From Terriglobia bacterium (lineage in GTDB: Bacteria; Acidobacteriota; Terriglobia; Acidiferrales; UBA7541), in NCBI GenBank assembly GCA_023512135.1, contig JAIMAG010000005.1, positions 87,001 to 151,000 on the forward strand: DNA of 64,000 bases, written 5' to 3'. This document shows positions 10,711-19,696 of this stretch, piece after piece. The translations under genes and the position numbers were made by a program. Each line of letters starts with the position of its first letter. Within the stretch, counting starts at the first letter, position 1. The notes under the pieces are model-generated. The model saw nothing but the letters and a program-made list of their open reading frames with translations, was not told the DNA's origin and did no database searches.

Positions 10711-11535
10711 GTGTCTGAAGAGCTGCACGCCGAAGAGCTGGCCGGTGCCTCCGCATCACTCCGACCAGAGCAGTTCCAGTTCGTCCGCTACCGGTTGGAG
10801 GGCAGCGTCTGCCGGATGACCCTGAACCGCCCGGAACACAATCTGCTGAACGAAGCCCTGCTGAAGGAACTGGCGACCGGATTCGAATCTCTCCATGGAA
10901 AAGAGGACGTCAAGCTGGTGGTGGTGGATTCAGCCTGCAAGGTGTTCTCGGCAGGCATCGACATCGGCGAGTACACCACGCATCGCGTCTTCCAGATGCT
11001 GGACGCCTTCCACAACCTGTTCGCGACCATGCTGGACGTGGGCAAGCCCGTGCTCACCGTAGTCAGCGGGCCGGCCATCGGCGGCGGGTTGGAGCTGGCC
11101 GCCTTCGGCGACCTGGTGATAGCCACCCCGAAAGCCAGATTCGCCCTGCCTGAAATCACCATCGGCGTCTTCCCGCCGCTGGCAACTACCATCTTTCCGT
11201 CCATTGTCGGTCCGAAACTGGCGCTGGAGCTGGTGTTGACCGGCGAACCCATCACCGCCGAACGCGCCAAGCAGCTGGGACTGGTCAATCGTCTGGTTCC
11301 AGAGGCACAGCTCGAACAAACCGTGAACGAACTGATTGCCCGCATCAGTACGCTTTCCGCCCCCGTGCTGACCATGGCGAAGAAAGCGGTCTGGGAAGGT
11401 CTGGGGCTTCCCCTGCGCGACGCGCTGCGTCAGTCCATGAACATTTTCCTGCACGAACTCTACCGGCTGGAAGATGCGCAGGAGGGGCTGCGGGCGCTGA
11501 TTGAAAAACGCAAGCCACAGTGGAAGAATCGCTAG
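10711..11535 (+). CDS. Enoyl-CoA hydratase/isomerase family protein
   Basis: 274 aa from GTG 10711, with AAAGGAGG 5 bases upstream. A crotonase fold is shown by TLNRPEHN, the oxyanion-hole segment SAGIDIGEY, and GPAIGGGLELAAFGDLVIA. The pattern MLDAFHNLFATML followed by GVFPPLATTIFPSIVG recalls the cyclohexa-1,5-diene-1-carbonyl-CoA hydratase branch, but that is only a resemblance. It lies 20 bases after the thiolase gene and is probably cotranscribed with it. Confidence 0.87.
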   Translation: MSEELHAEELAGASASLRPEQFQFVRYRLEGSVCRMTLNRPEHNLLNEALLKELATGFESLHGKEDVKLVVVDSACKVFSAGIDIGEYTTHRVFQMLDAFHNLFATMLDVGKPVLTVVSGPAIGGGLELAAFGDLVIATPKARFALPEITIGVFPPLATTIFPSIVGPKLALELVLTGEPITAERAKQLGLVNRLVPEAQLEQTVNELIARISTLSAPVLTMAKKAVWEGLGLPLRDALRQSMNIFLHELYRLEDAQEGLRALIEKRKPQWKNR

Positions 11536-11546
11536 GGTCGAGATTC

Positions 11547-12080
11547 ATGGACGAGCTTTTCCAAATCCCACCGTCTGCAGCCGAGGCGGGCACCGCACCG
11601 CACGCCGAACCGGAACCGGAGCTGGTGCGCCGCCGCCTGCTGCTCCGTCGGCTGGCGATTCTGCTGGTGGTCGCCGTGGCCACGTTTTCCGTGACCACCT
11701 GGCTGCTGCTGCGCACGGATACCGCGCGGCTCGCGCAGGCTGAACCCGCCCAGGTCGTCCGGCAGCACCTGGACGCACTGAATCGCGGCGATTTTCGCGC
11801 CGCCTACGCGCTGTTTTCCGAATCCTACCGAGAACGCATTGCCTTTGAAGCGTACCACGCCATGGTCGCCGAACACCGCGCGGTGTTCACCACGCGCCGC
11901 GTCGAATTCGAAGCGCAACGACAATCCGGCGCGCGCGCCCTGCTGACCACGCGCGTGCTTGCTGCCGATGGCGAGCGCTACCTGGCCCGCTTCTCCCTGG
12001 TTCGCGAAAGTGGCCGCTGGTGGATCGATGACATCCGCTGGAGCGCGGAACCGCGACGCCGGCGCAGCGTCCGCATCTGA
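11547..12080 (+). CDS. Single-pass membrane protein with NTF2-like (DUF4878-type) domain
   Basis: 177 aa from ATG 11547; a start at 11520 inside the previous gene would add nine residues. A 30-residue acidic, alanine-rich head is followed by one membrane helix (LAILLVVAVATFSVTTWLLL, about residues 42-61). The domain after it begins VVRQHLDALNRGDFRAAYAL and ends RESGRWWIDDIRW. That layout matches extracytoplasmic NTF2-like domains of unknown role. It may belong to the thiolase operon by position only. Confidence 0.72.
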   Translation: MDELFQIPPSAAEAGTAPHAEPEPELVRRRLLLRRLAILLVVAVATFSVTTWLLLRTDTARLAQAEPAQVVRQHLDALNRGDFRAAYALFSESYRERIAFEAYHAMVAEHRAVFTTRRVEFEAQRQSGARALLTTRVLAADGERYLARFSLVRESGRWWIDDIRWSAEPRRRRSVRI

Positions 12081-12157
12081 ACGGCGCCCGGTGTGCAGCT
12101 CGCCGGTTGACAGGACCACAGCTCGACCATAAACTGAACTGGAAAATTGAACCGGCT

Positions 12158-12412
12158 CGGGTGGCCGGCAGGGGACGGACGCGGATCGCGAAGCCCGTCC
12201 GCACCACCTGCAGGTAAGAGGGAAGGCCGTGCAAATCGGCCGCGGTCCCGCCACTGTGATCGGCCGGCGCTGTGGTTGAAGAAAACACCCACTGCTCCCA
12301 TGCCGGGAGCGGGAAGGGTCGCTTCGAAGATTCAGTTTCGGAGGCACAGCGCCCGCGTCCCGCGCAGCACGCCGCGGGAGGCCGTCAGCCAGGAAACCTG
12401 CCCGGCCGGAGC
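12158..12412 (+). promoter_or_regulatory. Cobalamin riboswitch upstream of btuFCD
   Basis: The conserved core is easy to see: AGGGAA at 12219-12224 leading into GCGGTCCCGCCACTGT at 12242-12257, and the B12 box AGCCAGGAAACCTGCC at about 12387-12402. GGCCGGCAGG at 12164-12173 can pair, with one bulge, with CCTGCCCGGCC near 12397-12407 to close the aptamer. The RNA should bind adenosyl- or aquocobalamin and lower expression of the uptake genes behind it. The 441 bases between the NTF2-like gene and btuF hold this element and the terminator and no other gene. Confidence 0.92.
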
Positions 12413-12446
12413 AGCGATCACTCTTCGCGAGAAAGGGTGTGGCGCA

Positions 12447-12476
12447 AAGCCCCATTCCGACTCGTGGGGCTTTTTT
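12447..12476 (+). terminator. Rho-independent terminator of the riboswitch expression platform
   Basis: AAGCCCC at 12447-12453 pairs with GGGGCTT at 12466-12472, and a run of six T follows the stem. It lies between the aptamer and btuF, so cobalamin binding most likely stops transcription here. Confidence 0.85.
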
Positions 12477-12521
12477 GTTGCCCGCGCGGTCTTGTCTCTG
12501 CGTCGAACGCTTTGCCTGCGG

Positions 12522-13589
12522 ATGCTCAGCCGGCTGCGGCCAGCCGCCCTGTGCCTGTTTGTGGCGACGCTGGCCGCTGAAGCACAACCGGCACCGGCGG
12601 CCACAAAAGCGTCCGGGCCCGCACGCAGCGTGACCGACGACACGGGACGCACCGTGTTCGTGCCCGCCCAGGTGCGGCGCATCGTCTCGCTGGCCCCGAG
12701 CCTCACGGAAACTCTGTTTGCGCTGGGCGTGGGCGATCGTGTGGTCGGCGTTAGCGACTACTGCAACTATCCTGCTGCGGCGCGCACGCGGCCGAGCGTG
12801 GGCGCGCCGCTGAATCCGAGCCTGGAATCCATTGCCGCGTTGCGGCCGGATTTGGTCGTCGCAGCAAAATCCGCCAACCGGCGCGAAACCGTAGACGAAC
12901 TGGCTCGGCTCGGCATCGCCACCTATGCCACCGACGCCCATTCGGTGGAGCAAATCCTGACCTCGATCGAACATCTGGCCGATGCCCTCGGCATCGCCGA
13001 AACCGGCCAACAGTTGACGGGAGCACTGCGCGCGCGCCTGGCGCACCTGCAGCAACAACTGGCCGGCCGCACTCCCAGAAGTGTGCTGCTGGTCGTCTGG
13101 CATGAGCCGCTGATCTCCATCGGCAGAAATACCTTCATCGCCGATGCCCTGCGGTATGCTGGCGCCAGCCATGTGATCGAAACGGAACAGGACTGGCCCC
13201 GGCTGAGCCTGGAAGAGGTGGTGCGCCTGCAGCCTGAATATCTGCTTTTCGCCGGCGATCATGCCGCGGCAATGGCTTCGCTGCTCGCTGCGCTCCCCCA
13301 ACGGCCGGGATGGCGCAAACTGGCTGCCGTCCAGCAACACCGGACGCTTCTGCTCGATGAGTCCATCAACCGCCCGTCGCCGCGACTGCTGGACGCCATC
13401 GAAACCATCGCCCGCCAGCTCCATCCGGAAGCATTCCGGCAAAATGCCGCACCTTCCCCGCCGGCGGCGCCGGGCTTCGCCGCTCTGTGTTCTCAAGCGC
13501 CGGCCGAAAACTGGACTCAACCTGGCCTCGCGGGCTGGCCGGTTGCAGCGGACGCTGAAGCGGATCGGTCACGGAGGACACAGCGATGA
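12522..13589 (+). CDS. btuF: Cobalamin-binding periplasmic protein BtuF
   Basis: 355 aa from ATG 12522. A signal peptide (LRPAALCLFVATLAAEA) precedes a class III solute-binding domain with RIVSLAPSLTETLFALG near residue 51, GVSDYCNYP, and SLESIAALRPDLVVAA. It should deliver cobalamin from the outer-membrane receptor to BtuCD. The frame is open through the riboswitch, but a start there is excluded by the terminator. The C-terminal 40 residues beyond the family domain are low in complexity. The ATG of btuC overlaps the stop by four bases. Confidence 0.9.
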   Translation: MLSRLRPAALCLFVATLAAEAQPAPAATKASGPARSVTDDTGRTVFVPAQVRRIVSLAPSLTETLFALGVGDRVVGVSDYCNYPAAARTRPSVGAPLNPSLESIAALRPDLVVAAKSANRRETVDELARLGIATYATDAHSVEQILTSIEHLADALGIAETGQQLTGALRARLAHLQQQLAGRTPRSVLLVVWHEPLISIGRNTFIADALRYAGASHVIETEQDWPRLSLEEVVRLQPEYLLFAGDHAAAMASLLAALPQRPGWRKLAAVQQHRTLLLDESINRPSPRLLDAIETIARQLHPEAFRQNAAPSPPAAPGFAALCSQAPAENWTQPGLAGWPVAADAEADRSRRTQR

Positions 13590-14596
13590 AACCGCTCACC
13601 GCCAGACGCGTCCTGCTGATCTGCGGCGGCATGCTGGCGGCGTTGCTGGTTTCTGTGCTGATTGCGCTGAAGCTGGGCGCCGTCCCGATCCCGGCAACCG
13701 ATCTGGCCCTGAGTCTGGCGCGCGCGCTGGTGGGAGCCGAAATCCCGGCCGATCACCAGCTCATCATTTTTGAAATGCGCCTGCCGCGCATCCTGCTGGC
13801 GATTCTGGTGGGGGCCTCGCTGGCGGTGGCCGGTGCGGGATTCCAGGCGCTGCTGCGGAATCCGCTGGCGGACCCCTATGTGCTGGGCGTGTCGAGCGGC
13901 GCGGCGCTGGGCGCGATTGTTTCGCTGGTGCTTTTGCCGCGGGTGGCGCTGGCATCGCCCGTGGCTGCTTTCCTCGGCGCCGTGCTGGCCACCACCACCG
14001 TGTACTTTCTGGGGCGGCGCGGGGGGCAGCTCGACAGCCACACGCTGCTGCTGGCTGGAATCATCACCGCGTCGTTTCTTTCTGCCGTGATCATGTTTCT
14101 GATGACCACGTTGCCGAGCTCGCATCTGCGCGGGATGGCCTTCTGGCTGATGGGGGACCTCTCGGTGGCGCCGCCGGTTTCGCTCAGTGTGCTGTTCGTG
14201 CTGGTGGCCGCGGGGGCCGGAGCCATCTACACCACAGCCGCCGACCTGAACCTGCTGCTGGCCGGCGAGCTGGAGGCCCTGCACCTGGGCGTGGAAGTGA
14301 ACCGCGTGAAACTGGTGGTGTATCTGGCCGCTTCGCTGCTGACCGGAGTGGCGGTTTCGGTCAGTGGAGCGGTGGGCTACGTGGGTTTGATCGTGCCGCA
14401 CCTGCTGCGCCTGGTTTTCGGACACGACTACCGGCTGCTGATTCCGACGGCGGCGGTAGGCGGTGCCATCGCGCTGGTGCTGGCCGATGCGCTGGCGCGC
14501 ACCATCGTCGCGCCGACGGAACTGCCCGTCGGGGCCATGACGGCTCTGGCCGGCGCGCCCATGTTCATCTACCTGCTGCGCCGGAGAATGCACTGA
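13586..14596 (+). CDS. btuC: Cobalamin ABC transporter permease BtuC
   Basis: 336 aa with about ten hydrophobic helices, as in BtuC/FecCD permeases. The family motifs RLPRILLAILVGASLAVAG, NPLADPYVLGVSSGAALGA and GAVGYVGLIVPHLLRL (coupling region) are present. It forms the inner-membrane channel with BtuD. The gene sits between btuF (ATGA overlap) and btuD (start two bases after its stop), under the cobalamin riboswitch. Confidence 0.93.
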   Translation: MKPLTARRVLLICGGMLAALLVSVLIALKLGAVPIPATDLALSLARALVGAEIPADHQLIIFEMRLPRILLAILVGASLAVAGAGFQALLRNPLADPYVLGVSSGAALGAIVSLVLLPRVALASPVAAFLGAVLATTTVYFLGRRGGQLDSHTLLLAGIITASFLSAVIMFLMTTLPSSHLRGMAFWLMGDLSVAPPVSLSVLFVLVAAGAGAIYTTAADLNLLLAGELEALHLGVEVNRVKLVVYLAASLLTGVAVSVSGAVGYVGLIVPHLLRLVFGHDYRLLIPTAAVGGAIALVLADALARTIVAPTELPVGAMTALAGAPMFIYLLRRRMH

Positions 14597-14597
14597 G

Positions 14598-15461
14598 ATG
14601 GGCATCCCGCAGACCAACAGCGTGCCTGATGCCGGCTCCACCCGGGTGCTCGCGGCGCCTGACGAGGTGCGCCTGTCTGTGGAGCAGGCCAGCTATGCAT
14701 ACGGCGCCGGCCGCCGCGAAGCCCCGCCGTTTGCACTCGCTCCCGTCAGCTTCCAGGTGCGTCCGCGAGAACTGCTGGCCATCGTGGGTCCCAACGCCAG
14801 CGGGAAATCCACGCTGCTGCGGCTGCTGGCCGGCACGCTCGCACCGCTCTCGGGCCGGGTGCAACTGGATGGACACGAAGTCAGCCGGCTGCCGGCGCGC
14901 CTCCGTGCCCGGCGCATCGCTCTGGTGGCGCAGGAGAGCGCACTGCTGTTTCCCCTGCGCGTCTGGGAGTACGTCCTGCAGGGACGCCGCCCCTATGGCC
15001 GCTGGCCCGGCTTTGAAACTCCAGACGACTGGGCCATTGCCGCCGAGGCACTGGCCCAGGTCGCGGCCGACCATCTGCGGGATCGCTGGATGGGAGAACT
15101 TTCGGGCGGAGAAAAACAGCGCGTGGTGCTGGCGCGGGCTCTGGCGCAGCAACCGCTGCTGTTGCTGCTCGATGAGCCGACGTTGCATCTCGACCTCGGC
15201 GCTCAGGTCAGCCTGCTGCGCCGCCTGCGCCGGCTGGCCCGAACGAATCGCTATGCCGTCGTTGTCGTGACGCACGAGCTGAACCTGGCCGGTGCGTTTG
15301 CCGATCAGGTCGTGCTGCTCCAGCAGGGCAAATGTCTGCGCGTCGGCACCCCCGGAGAAGTGTTCGAGCGCGAACTGCTCGAACAAGTGTTCGGCGCTCC
15401 GCTGGAAATCGAGGTCACTCCGGCGGGGCGGCCGCGCGTGCATCTCCGCGCCGAGCCGTAA
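14598..15461 (+). CDS. btuD: Cobalamin ABC transporter ATPase BtuD
   Basis: 287 aa. Walker A is GPNASGKST, the ABC signature is LSGGEKQRV and Walker B is LLLLDEPTLHLD followed by the switch histidine in VVTHELNLA. About 25 residues precede the usual N-terminus. It hydrolyses ATP to drive BtuC. It is translationally linked to btuC and ends the first cobalamin-controlled operon. Confidence 0.93.
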   Translation: MGIPQTNSVPDAGSTRVLAAPDEVRLSVEQASYAYGAGRREAPPFALAPVSFQVRPRELLAIVGPNASGKSTLLRLLAGTLAPLSGRVQLDGHEVSRLPARLRARRIALVAQESALLFPLRVWEYVLQGRRPYGRWPGFETPDDWAIAAEALAQVAADHLRDRWMGELSGGEKQRVVLARALAQQPLLLLLDEPTLHLDLGAQVSLLRRLRRLARTNRYAVVVVTHELNLAGAFADQVVLLQQGKCLRVGTPGEVFERELLEQVFGAPLEIEVTPAGRPRVHLRAEP

Positions 15462-15539
15462 TCGGCGCTTTCCTGCGGCAGCGGGCAACAGCCGGCTGCC
15501 GTACAACCACAACCGCGGACCTCGCGCATGAGCGCCGGC

Positions 15540-15712
15540 AACGGCCGGTGCTCGGGGAAGACGGTGGGAATCCGTCGCCGCCGCGCGACTGTGAAGCGGC
15601 CTGTCCGCGCAAGAACCGGACAGAAAGCCCGGCACAGTCACTGCCCCGCCACGCCGGGGTGGGAAGGCTGGGCCGACCGGGGCGAGCCGCTAAGCCAGGA
15701 GACCGGCGAGGT
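15540..15712 (+). promoter_or_regulatory. Second cobalamin riboswitch, upstream of the TonB receptor
   Basis: GACGGTGGGAATCCGTCGCC (15560-15579) and GCGACTGT (15585-15592) form the core, and AAGCCAGGAGACCGGC at 15692-15707 is a near-perfect B12 box. GCCGGT at 15544-15549 pairs exactly with ACCGGC at 15702-15707 to close P1. No T-rich terminator follows, so control is more likely translational than in the first copy. The 347 bases between btuD and the receptor contain only this element and the hairpin described next. Confidence 0.9.
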
Positions 15713-15773
15713 CCTGCCCGCAGCAACCGGAGGCCGGCTTCGGGCTGGCCCCGAGGGCTGCGGGAACACTTTC

Positions 15774-15792
15774 ATCCCTCGCGTCGAGGGAT
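15774..15792 (+). promoter_or_regulatory. Hairpin just before the receptor ribosome-binding site
   Basis: ATCCCTCG and CGAGGGAT form eight perfect pairs around a CGT loop. The Shine-Dalgarno AAAGGA begins two bases later (15795-15800) and the GTG start is at 15809. It is probably part of the riboswitch expression platform, although the hairpin itself leaves the ribosome site free. Confidence 0.55.
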
Positions 15793-15808
15793 AGAAAGGA
15801 TTGTCGCT

Positions 15809-18049
15809 GTGACTCGTCGTCTGTTGCATTCTGTTCTCTGCGTGTTGTGTTTGATTCCCGCTTCTCAGGCCGCCCAACAACCAGCACAACTCGCCGGCAC
15901 GGTGCGCGATCCGAGCGGTGCCGCGATTGCCGGTGCCGAGGTCACTGCCGAACTGCGCGATGGCGCGCAGGCTGCCCGCACCACCACCGACTCCGCCGGC
16001 GGCTTTCATCTGCACCTGCCGCCGGGCAGCTATCGAGTCCGGATTGTCCACCCGAATTTCACCCCCCGGGTGCGCCCGGTGGTCCTTGCAGCCGGCGAAG
16101 CCCAGCACTGGGACGTGCGGCTGGAGCTCGAACGCTTGTCTGCGGCGGTCGTGGTCACGGCGCAGGCCGAGCCCGTGACTGTCGAGAACAGTACCGCTCC
16201 CGTCCAGCAGATCACGGCAGAGGAAATCGAGCACCGGCAGGCCGTGACGCTGATCTCTCTGCTGGCCACCACGCCCGGCATCAGCTTCTCACGCCTGGGC
16301 AACGAAGGGGGCCTGACCACGCTGTTTCTGAACGGGGGCAACTCCAACTTCACGAAATTCCTGGTCGACGGCACGCCGCTGAACGAACCCGGCGGCAACC
16401 TGGACCTGAGCAACTTCACCACGGACAACATCAGCAAGATCGAAGTGGTGCGTGGCGCCGCCAGCGCGCTCTACGGCAGCGATGCCCTGACCGGCGTCGT
16501 GCAGGTGTTTACACACCGCGGCACCACCGCCAGGCCCGCACTCGACCTGCTCGCCGAAGGCGGCAAGTTCGGCACCGGCCACGGCCGCGCACGGCTGAGC
16601 GGTGCCCACGACGTGCTCGACTATTCCGTCGCGGTGGCGCACCTGTTCACCGACGGGGAACTGCCGAACGACTACTTCCGCAATACCACTTTCAGTGGCA
16701 ACTGGGGCTTTCGGCTCCCCGCCGGCCACACGCTGCGGCTCGTGCTGCGCCAGAACACCAGCGACGCCGGCGCCCCGGGACAGACGCTCTACACACCGGT
16801 CAACCGAGACCAGCACACCCGCCTGAAACACTTCACCGCGAATCTGAGCTGGGAATTTTTCACCGGCACTCGCTGGCGCCATCGCCTGGCCGGCAGTGAA
16901 ACGAATCTCCGGCAACGATTCGAAAATCCGACCAGCGATTTTTGTTTCCCGGACCCGCCGTTTCTCTGCGACTTCCCGTTTTCCTCGCGCAACGAAATCA
17001 ACCGCGCCGGTTTCTCCCAGCAATCCAGCTACCTGTTCCCGCAGGGAGCGATCAGTTTCGGCTACCAGTTCGAGGTCGAAAACGGCTTCCTGAACCGTCT
17101 GCACGCCCGGCGGAACAATCACGGCGGCTATCTGGACGCGCGCGTGGAACCGGTGCGCCGCGTGGTGTTGACGGCAGGCTTCCGGGTCGAAGGCAACGAC
17201 AGCTTCGGCATCGAGGCCGTTCCTCGCATCGGGGCCAGCTTCACCGCGCGCTTCGGCAGTGGCTTCTGGGGCGCCACGCGACTGCGCGCTTCCTTCGGAC
17301 AGGGCATCAAGGAGCCGACCCTGACGCAGTCCTTCAGCGGCGACCCCTGCTTCCCCGGCAACCCGGCACTGCGGCCCGAGCGCAGCCGCACGGTCAGTGC
17401 GGGCGTCGAGCAGACGCTGGCCGCAGACCGTGCCCGTGTCGCCCTCGACTGGTTCGACCATCTGTTCCGCGATATCGCCAGCTTCACCTTCTGCCTGGCG
17501 GGCGGACCCTGCCCGGTGCCGCCTCCGCCCGGGTGCGGTTCAGGTTTCTACGGGACTTTTTTCAACACGGACCGCGCCCGCGCTCGCGGATTGAACTTTT
17601 CCGCCGAAGCCGAACCGGTGCGGTGGCTGCGCCTCACCGGCCATTACAGCTACGTGGACAGTCTGGTGCTGGAATCGCCCAACGCTTCTGATCCTTCCCT
17701 GATTCCGGGCAACCGGCTGTTCCGCCGGCCGGTACATTCGGGCAGTCTGGTGGTGGGTGTGGCCGCCGGGCGCAGTTACTGGAGCCTGACCGGAACCTTT
17801 GTCGGCCGAAGAACCGATAGTGACTTCCTCAGCCTGCGCATCGGAGACGACTGCTTTGGTCCGTGCCAGAGCTCGAATCCCGGCTATGCCCGCGTAGACC
17901 TGGCCGTGAGCTACACTCTGGGACGCGGCGCAACGCTGTTTGGACGCGTTGAAAACCTGTTCGACAAGCAATACCAGGATGCGCTCGGCTTCCCCGCCTA
18001 CGGGCTGAACGCCCATGGCGGCATCCGCTTCCGATTCGGCGGCGAGTAA
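15809..18049 (+). CDS. TonB-dependent outer-membrane receptor, probably for cobalamin
   Basis: 746 aa from GTG 15809 (AAAGGA upstream). After a signal peptide (to about residue 22) comes a carboxypeptidase-regulatory beta-sandwich (QLAGTVRDPSGAAIAGAEVT), then the plug domain (VVVTAQ, TPGISF, IEVVRGAASALYGSDALTGVVQVFTH), then a 22-strand type barrel ending RVENLFDKQYQDALGFP and a terminal aromatic-rich strand. The regulatory domain at the N-terminus is common in Acidobacteriota and Bacteroidota. Cobalamin as the substrate is inferred from the riboswitch and the adjoining btu operon, and a BtuB-like role fits the length. Confidence 0.9.
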   Translation: MTRRLLHSVLCVLCLIPASQAAQQPAQLAGTVRDPSGAAIAGAEVTAELRDGAQAARTTTDSAGGFHLHLPPGSYRVRIVHPNFTPRVRPVVLAAGEAQHWDVRLELERLSAAVVVTAQAEPVTVENSTAPVQQITAEEIEHRQAVTLISLLATTPGISFSRLGNEGGLTTLFLNGGNSNFTKFLVDGTPLNEPGGNLDLSNFTTDNISKIEVVRGAASALYGSDALTGVVQVFTHRGTTARPALDLLAEGGKFGTGHGRARLSGAHDVLDYSVAVAHLFTDGELPNDYFRNTTFSGNWGFRLPAGHTLRLVLRQNTSDAGAPGQTLYTPVNRDQHTRLKHFTANLSWEFFTGTRWRHRLAGSETNLRQRFENPTSDFCFPDPPFLCDFPFSSRNEINRAGFSQQSSYLFPQGAISFGYQFEVENGFLNRLHARRNNHGGYLDARVEPVRRVVLTAGFRVEGNDSFGIEAVPRIGASFTARFGSGFWGATRLRASFGQGIKEPTLTQSFSGDPCFPGNPALRPERSRTVSAGVEQTLAADRARVALDWFDHLFRDIASFTFCLAGGPCPVPPPPGCGSGFYGTFFNTDRARARGLNFSAEAEPVRWLRLTGHYSYVDSLVLESPNASDPSLIPGNRLFRRPVHSGSLVVGVAAGRSYWSLTGTFVGRRTDSDFLSLRIGDDCFGPCQSSNPGYARVDLAVSYTLGRGATLFGRVENLFDKQYQDALGFPAYGLNAHGGIRFRFGGE

Positions 18050-18068
18050 CGCTGCCTGCCTGCGCAGG

Positions 18069-18101
18069 GCCGGCCCCGTTCGGATACACCGCGGGGCCGG
18101 C
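18069..18101 (+). terminator. Terminator-like hairpin after the TonB receptor
   Basis: GCCGGCCCCG (18069-18078) pairs perfectly with CGGGGCCGGC (18092-18101) around a 13-base loop. No T-run follows, so intrinsic termination is unproven, but its position 20 bases after the stop fits. Confidence 0.5.
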
Positions 18102-18132
18102 ATCCTGACGCAAGGGCCCCGGAATCGGATGC

Positions 18133-18138
18133 TATAAT
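18133..18138 (+). promoter_or_regulatory. -10 element of the gatB promoter
   Basis: A perfect TATAAT ends ten bases before the ATG at 18149. No convincing -35 lies at normal distance and no Shine-Dalgarno sequence is present. The expected transcription start is at or next to the start codon. Confidence 0.6.
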
Positions 18139-18148
18139 CTGGGTGCTC

Positions 18149-19636
18149 ATGAGCCGTGCCGCCGAAGAAACGCGTCTGCCTGCCAGCGTGCTTTCCCAGT
18201 ACGAAGCCGTGATCGGCCTGGAAGTGCACGCGCAACTGAAGACGCAGACGAAAATTTTCTGTGCCTGTTCGACGCGCTTCGGCGACCCGCCGAACCAGAA
18301 TACCTGTCCGGTCTGCCTCGGACTGCCCGGCACGCTGCCGGTGCTGAACCGGCGCGCGCTCGAGCTGGCCCTTCGGGCGGCGCTGGCCTTGCACTGCACC
18401 GTGCACGAACGGGCGCGCTTTGCGCGGAAGAACTACTTCTACCCGGACCTGCCCAAGGGCTATCAGATCTCGATGTACGAGCTGCCGCTGGCTACCGGCG
18501 GCTGGCTGGAGATCGAACACGACGGCACAACGAAACGCATCGGCATCACCCGCCTCCATCTTGAAGAGGATGCCGGCAAAAGCCTGCACGAAGGCTTTCC
18601 GGATTCCGACCGCTACACCTACCTCGACTTCAACCGCTGCGGCGTGCCGCTGATTGAAATCGTTTCGGAGCCGGATCTGCGCTCTCCGGCGGAAGCCTAC
18701 GCCTACCTGACCGCGCTCAAACAGGTGCTCGAATACACCGAAGTCAGCGACTGCAACATGGAGGAAGGCTCGCTGCGCTGCGATGCCAACGTCAGCGTGC
18801 GCCGGCGCGGCGCCAGCCGGTTCGGCACGAAAACCGAAGTCAAGAATCTGAACTCCTTTCGCTACCTGCAGCGTGCACTGGAATACGAGATCGAGCGCCA
18901 GATCGCCGTTCTGGAGTCCGGCGGGCAGATCGAGCAGGAAACCCGTCTGTGGAATCTGGCTGCGGCGCGAACCGAACCGATGCGCTCGAAGGAATTCGCC
19001 CACGACTATCGTTACTTCCCCGAACCCGACCTGCTGCCGGTTCGCGTGCCCGCCGCCCTGCAGGCGGAAATCCTGGCCGCGATGCCGGAACTGCCGGCCG
19101 CGCGACGGCAGCGGTTCCAGCGGGACTACGGCCTGAGCGCGTACGATGCCAGCGTGCTCACCGACACGCGAGCCCGCGCGGATTACTTCGAGGCAGTGGT
19201 GCGCGCCGGCGCGGCTCCGAAAGCCGCCTCGAGCTGGATCCAGACCGAACTGCTGCGCCGCCTGAACGACGCCGGCGACGACATCCAGAATTCACCGGTC
19301 GCACCCGAAGCGCTTGCCGAGCTGATTGCCCTGGTCGAGGCGGGAACCATCACCGCGGCCAGCGGGAAAAAAGTGTTCGCCCAGATGTTCGAAACCGGAA
19401 AGCGGGCGGCCGCGATCGTGGCTGCCGAGGGACTTTCCCAGATCAACGATGTGGCGGAGCTCGAGCGGCTCTGTCGGGAGGTCATCGCCCAGCATCCCGA
19501 AAACGCGGCCAAGTACAGAGCCGGCAACGAAGGCGTGTTCAAGTTTTTTGTCGGCCAGGTGATGCGGGCCACCCGCGGGCAGGCCAATCCGCAACTGGTC
19601 AACGAAATTCTGCAGCGACTGCTCCGCCAGGAGTGA
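18149..19636 (+). CDS. gatB: Asp-tRNA(Asn)/Glu-tRNA(Gln) amidotransferase subunit B
   Basis: 495 aa from ATG 18149 (GTG 18143 would add two residues but would lie upstream of the likely transcription start). GatB activates the tRNA-bound Asp or Glu so that GatA can amidate it. Family signatures are [37 protein letters not shown] with its zinc cysteines, [15 protein letters not shown] and the [14 protein letters not shown] stretch. The C-terminal YqeY-like tail ends [16 protein letters not shown]. gatA and gatC are not in the window. The 60 bases after it lead to the UGA-containing peroxiredoxin gene. Confidence 0.95.
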   Translation: MSRAAEETRLPASVLSQYEAVIGLEVHAQLKTQTKIFCACSTRFGDPPNQNTCPVCLGLPGTLPVLNRRALELALRAALALHCTVHERARFARKNYFYPDLPKGYQISMYELPLATGGWLEIEHDGTTKRIGITRLHLEEDAGKSLHEGFPDSDRYTYLDFNRCGVPLIEIVSEPDLRSPAEAYAYLTALKQVLEYTEVSDCNMEEGSLRCDANVSVRRRGASRFGTKTEVKNLNSFRYLQRALEYEIERQIAVLESGGQIEQETRLWNLAAARTEPMRSKEFAHDYRYFPEPDLLPVRVPAALQAEILAAMPELPAARRQRFQRDYGLSAYDASVLTDTRARADYFEAVVRAGAAPKAASSWIQTELLRRLNDAGDDIQNSPVAPEALAELIALVEAGTITAASGKKVFAQMFETGKRAAAIVAAEGLSQINDVAELERLCREVIAQHPENAAKYRAGNEGVFKFFVGQVMRATRGQANPQLVNEILQRLLRQE

Positions 19637-19696
19637 GCGGTCGATCGCACCTGGACGGATTTTGGCGGGCGTACCGCTCCGCCGGTGAGGAGTACG

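Noticed and set aside
8975-10759. A 594-codon minus-strand open frame opposite the thiolase gene
   Set aside because: It is a mirror of high-GC coding sequence. The plus-strand thiolase has complete motifs and the minus-strand translation is low in complexity with no family pattern.
12147-12521. A start for btuF upstream of ATG 12522, within the open frame that crosses the riboswitch
   Set aside because: That would place coding sequence over the aptamer and the terminator. ATG 12522 follows both and opens a signal peptide.
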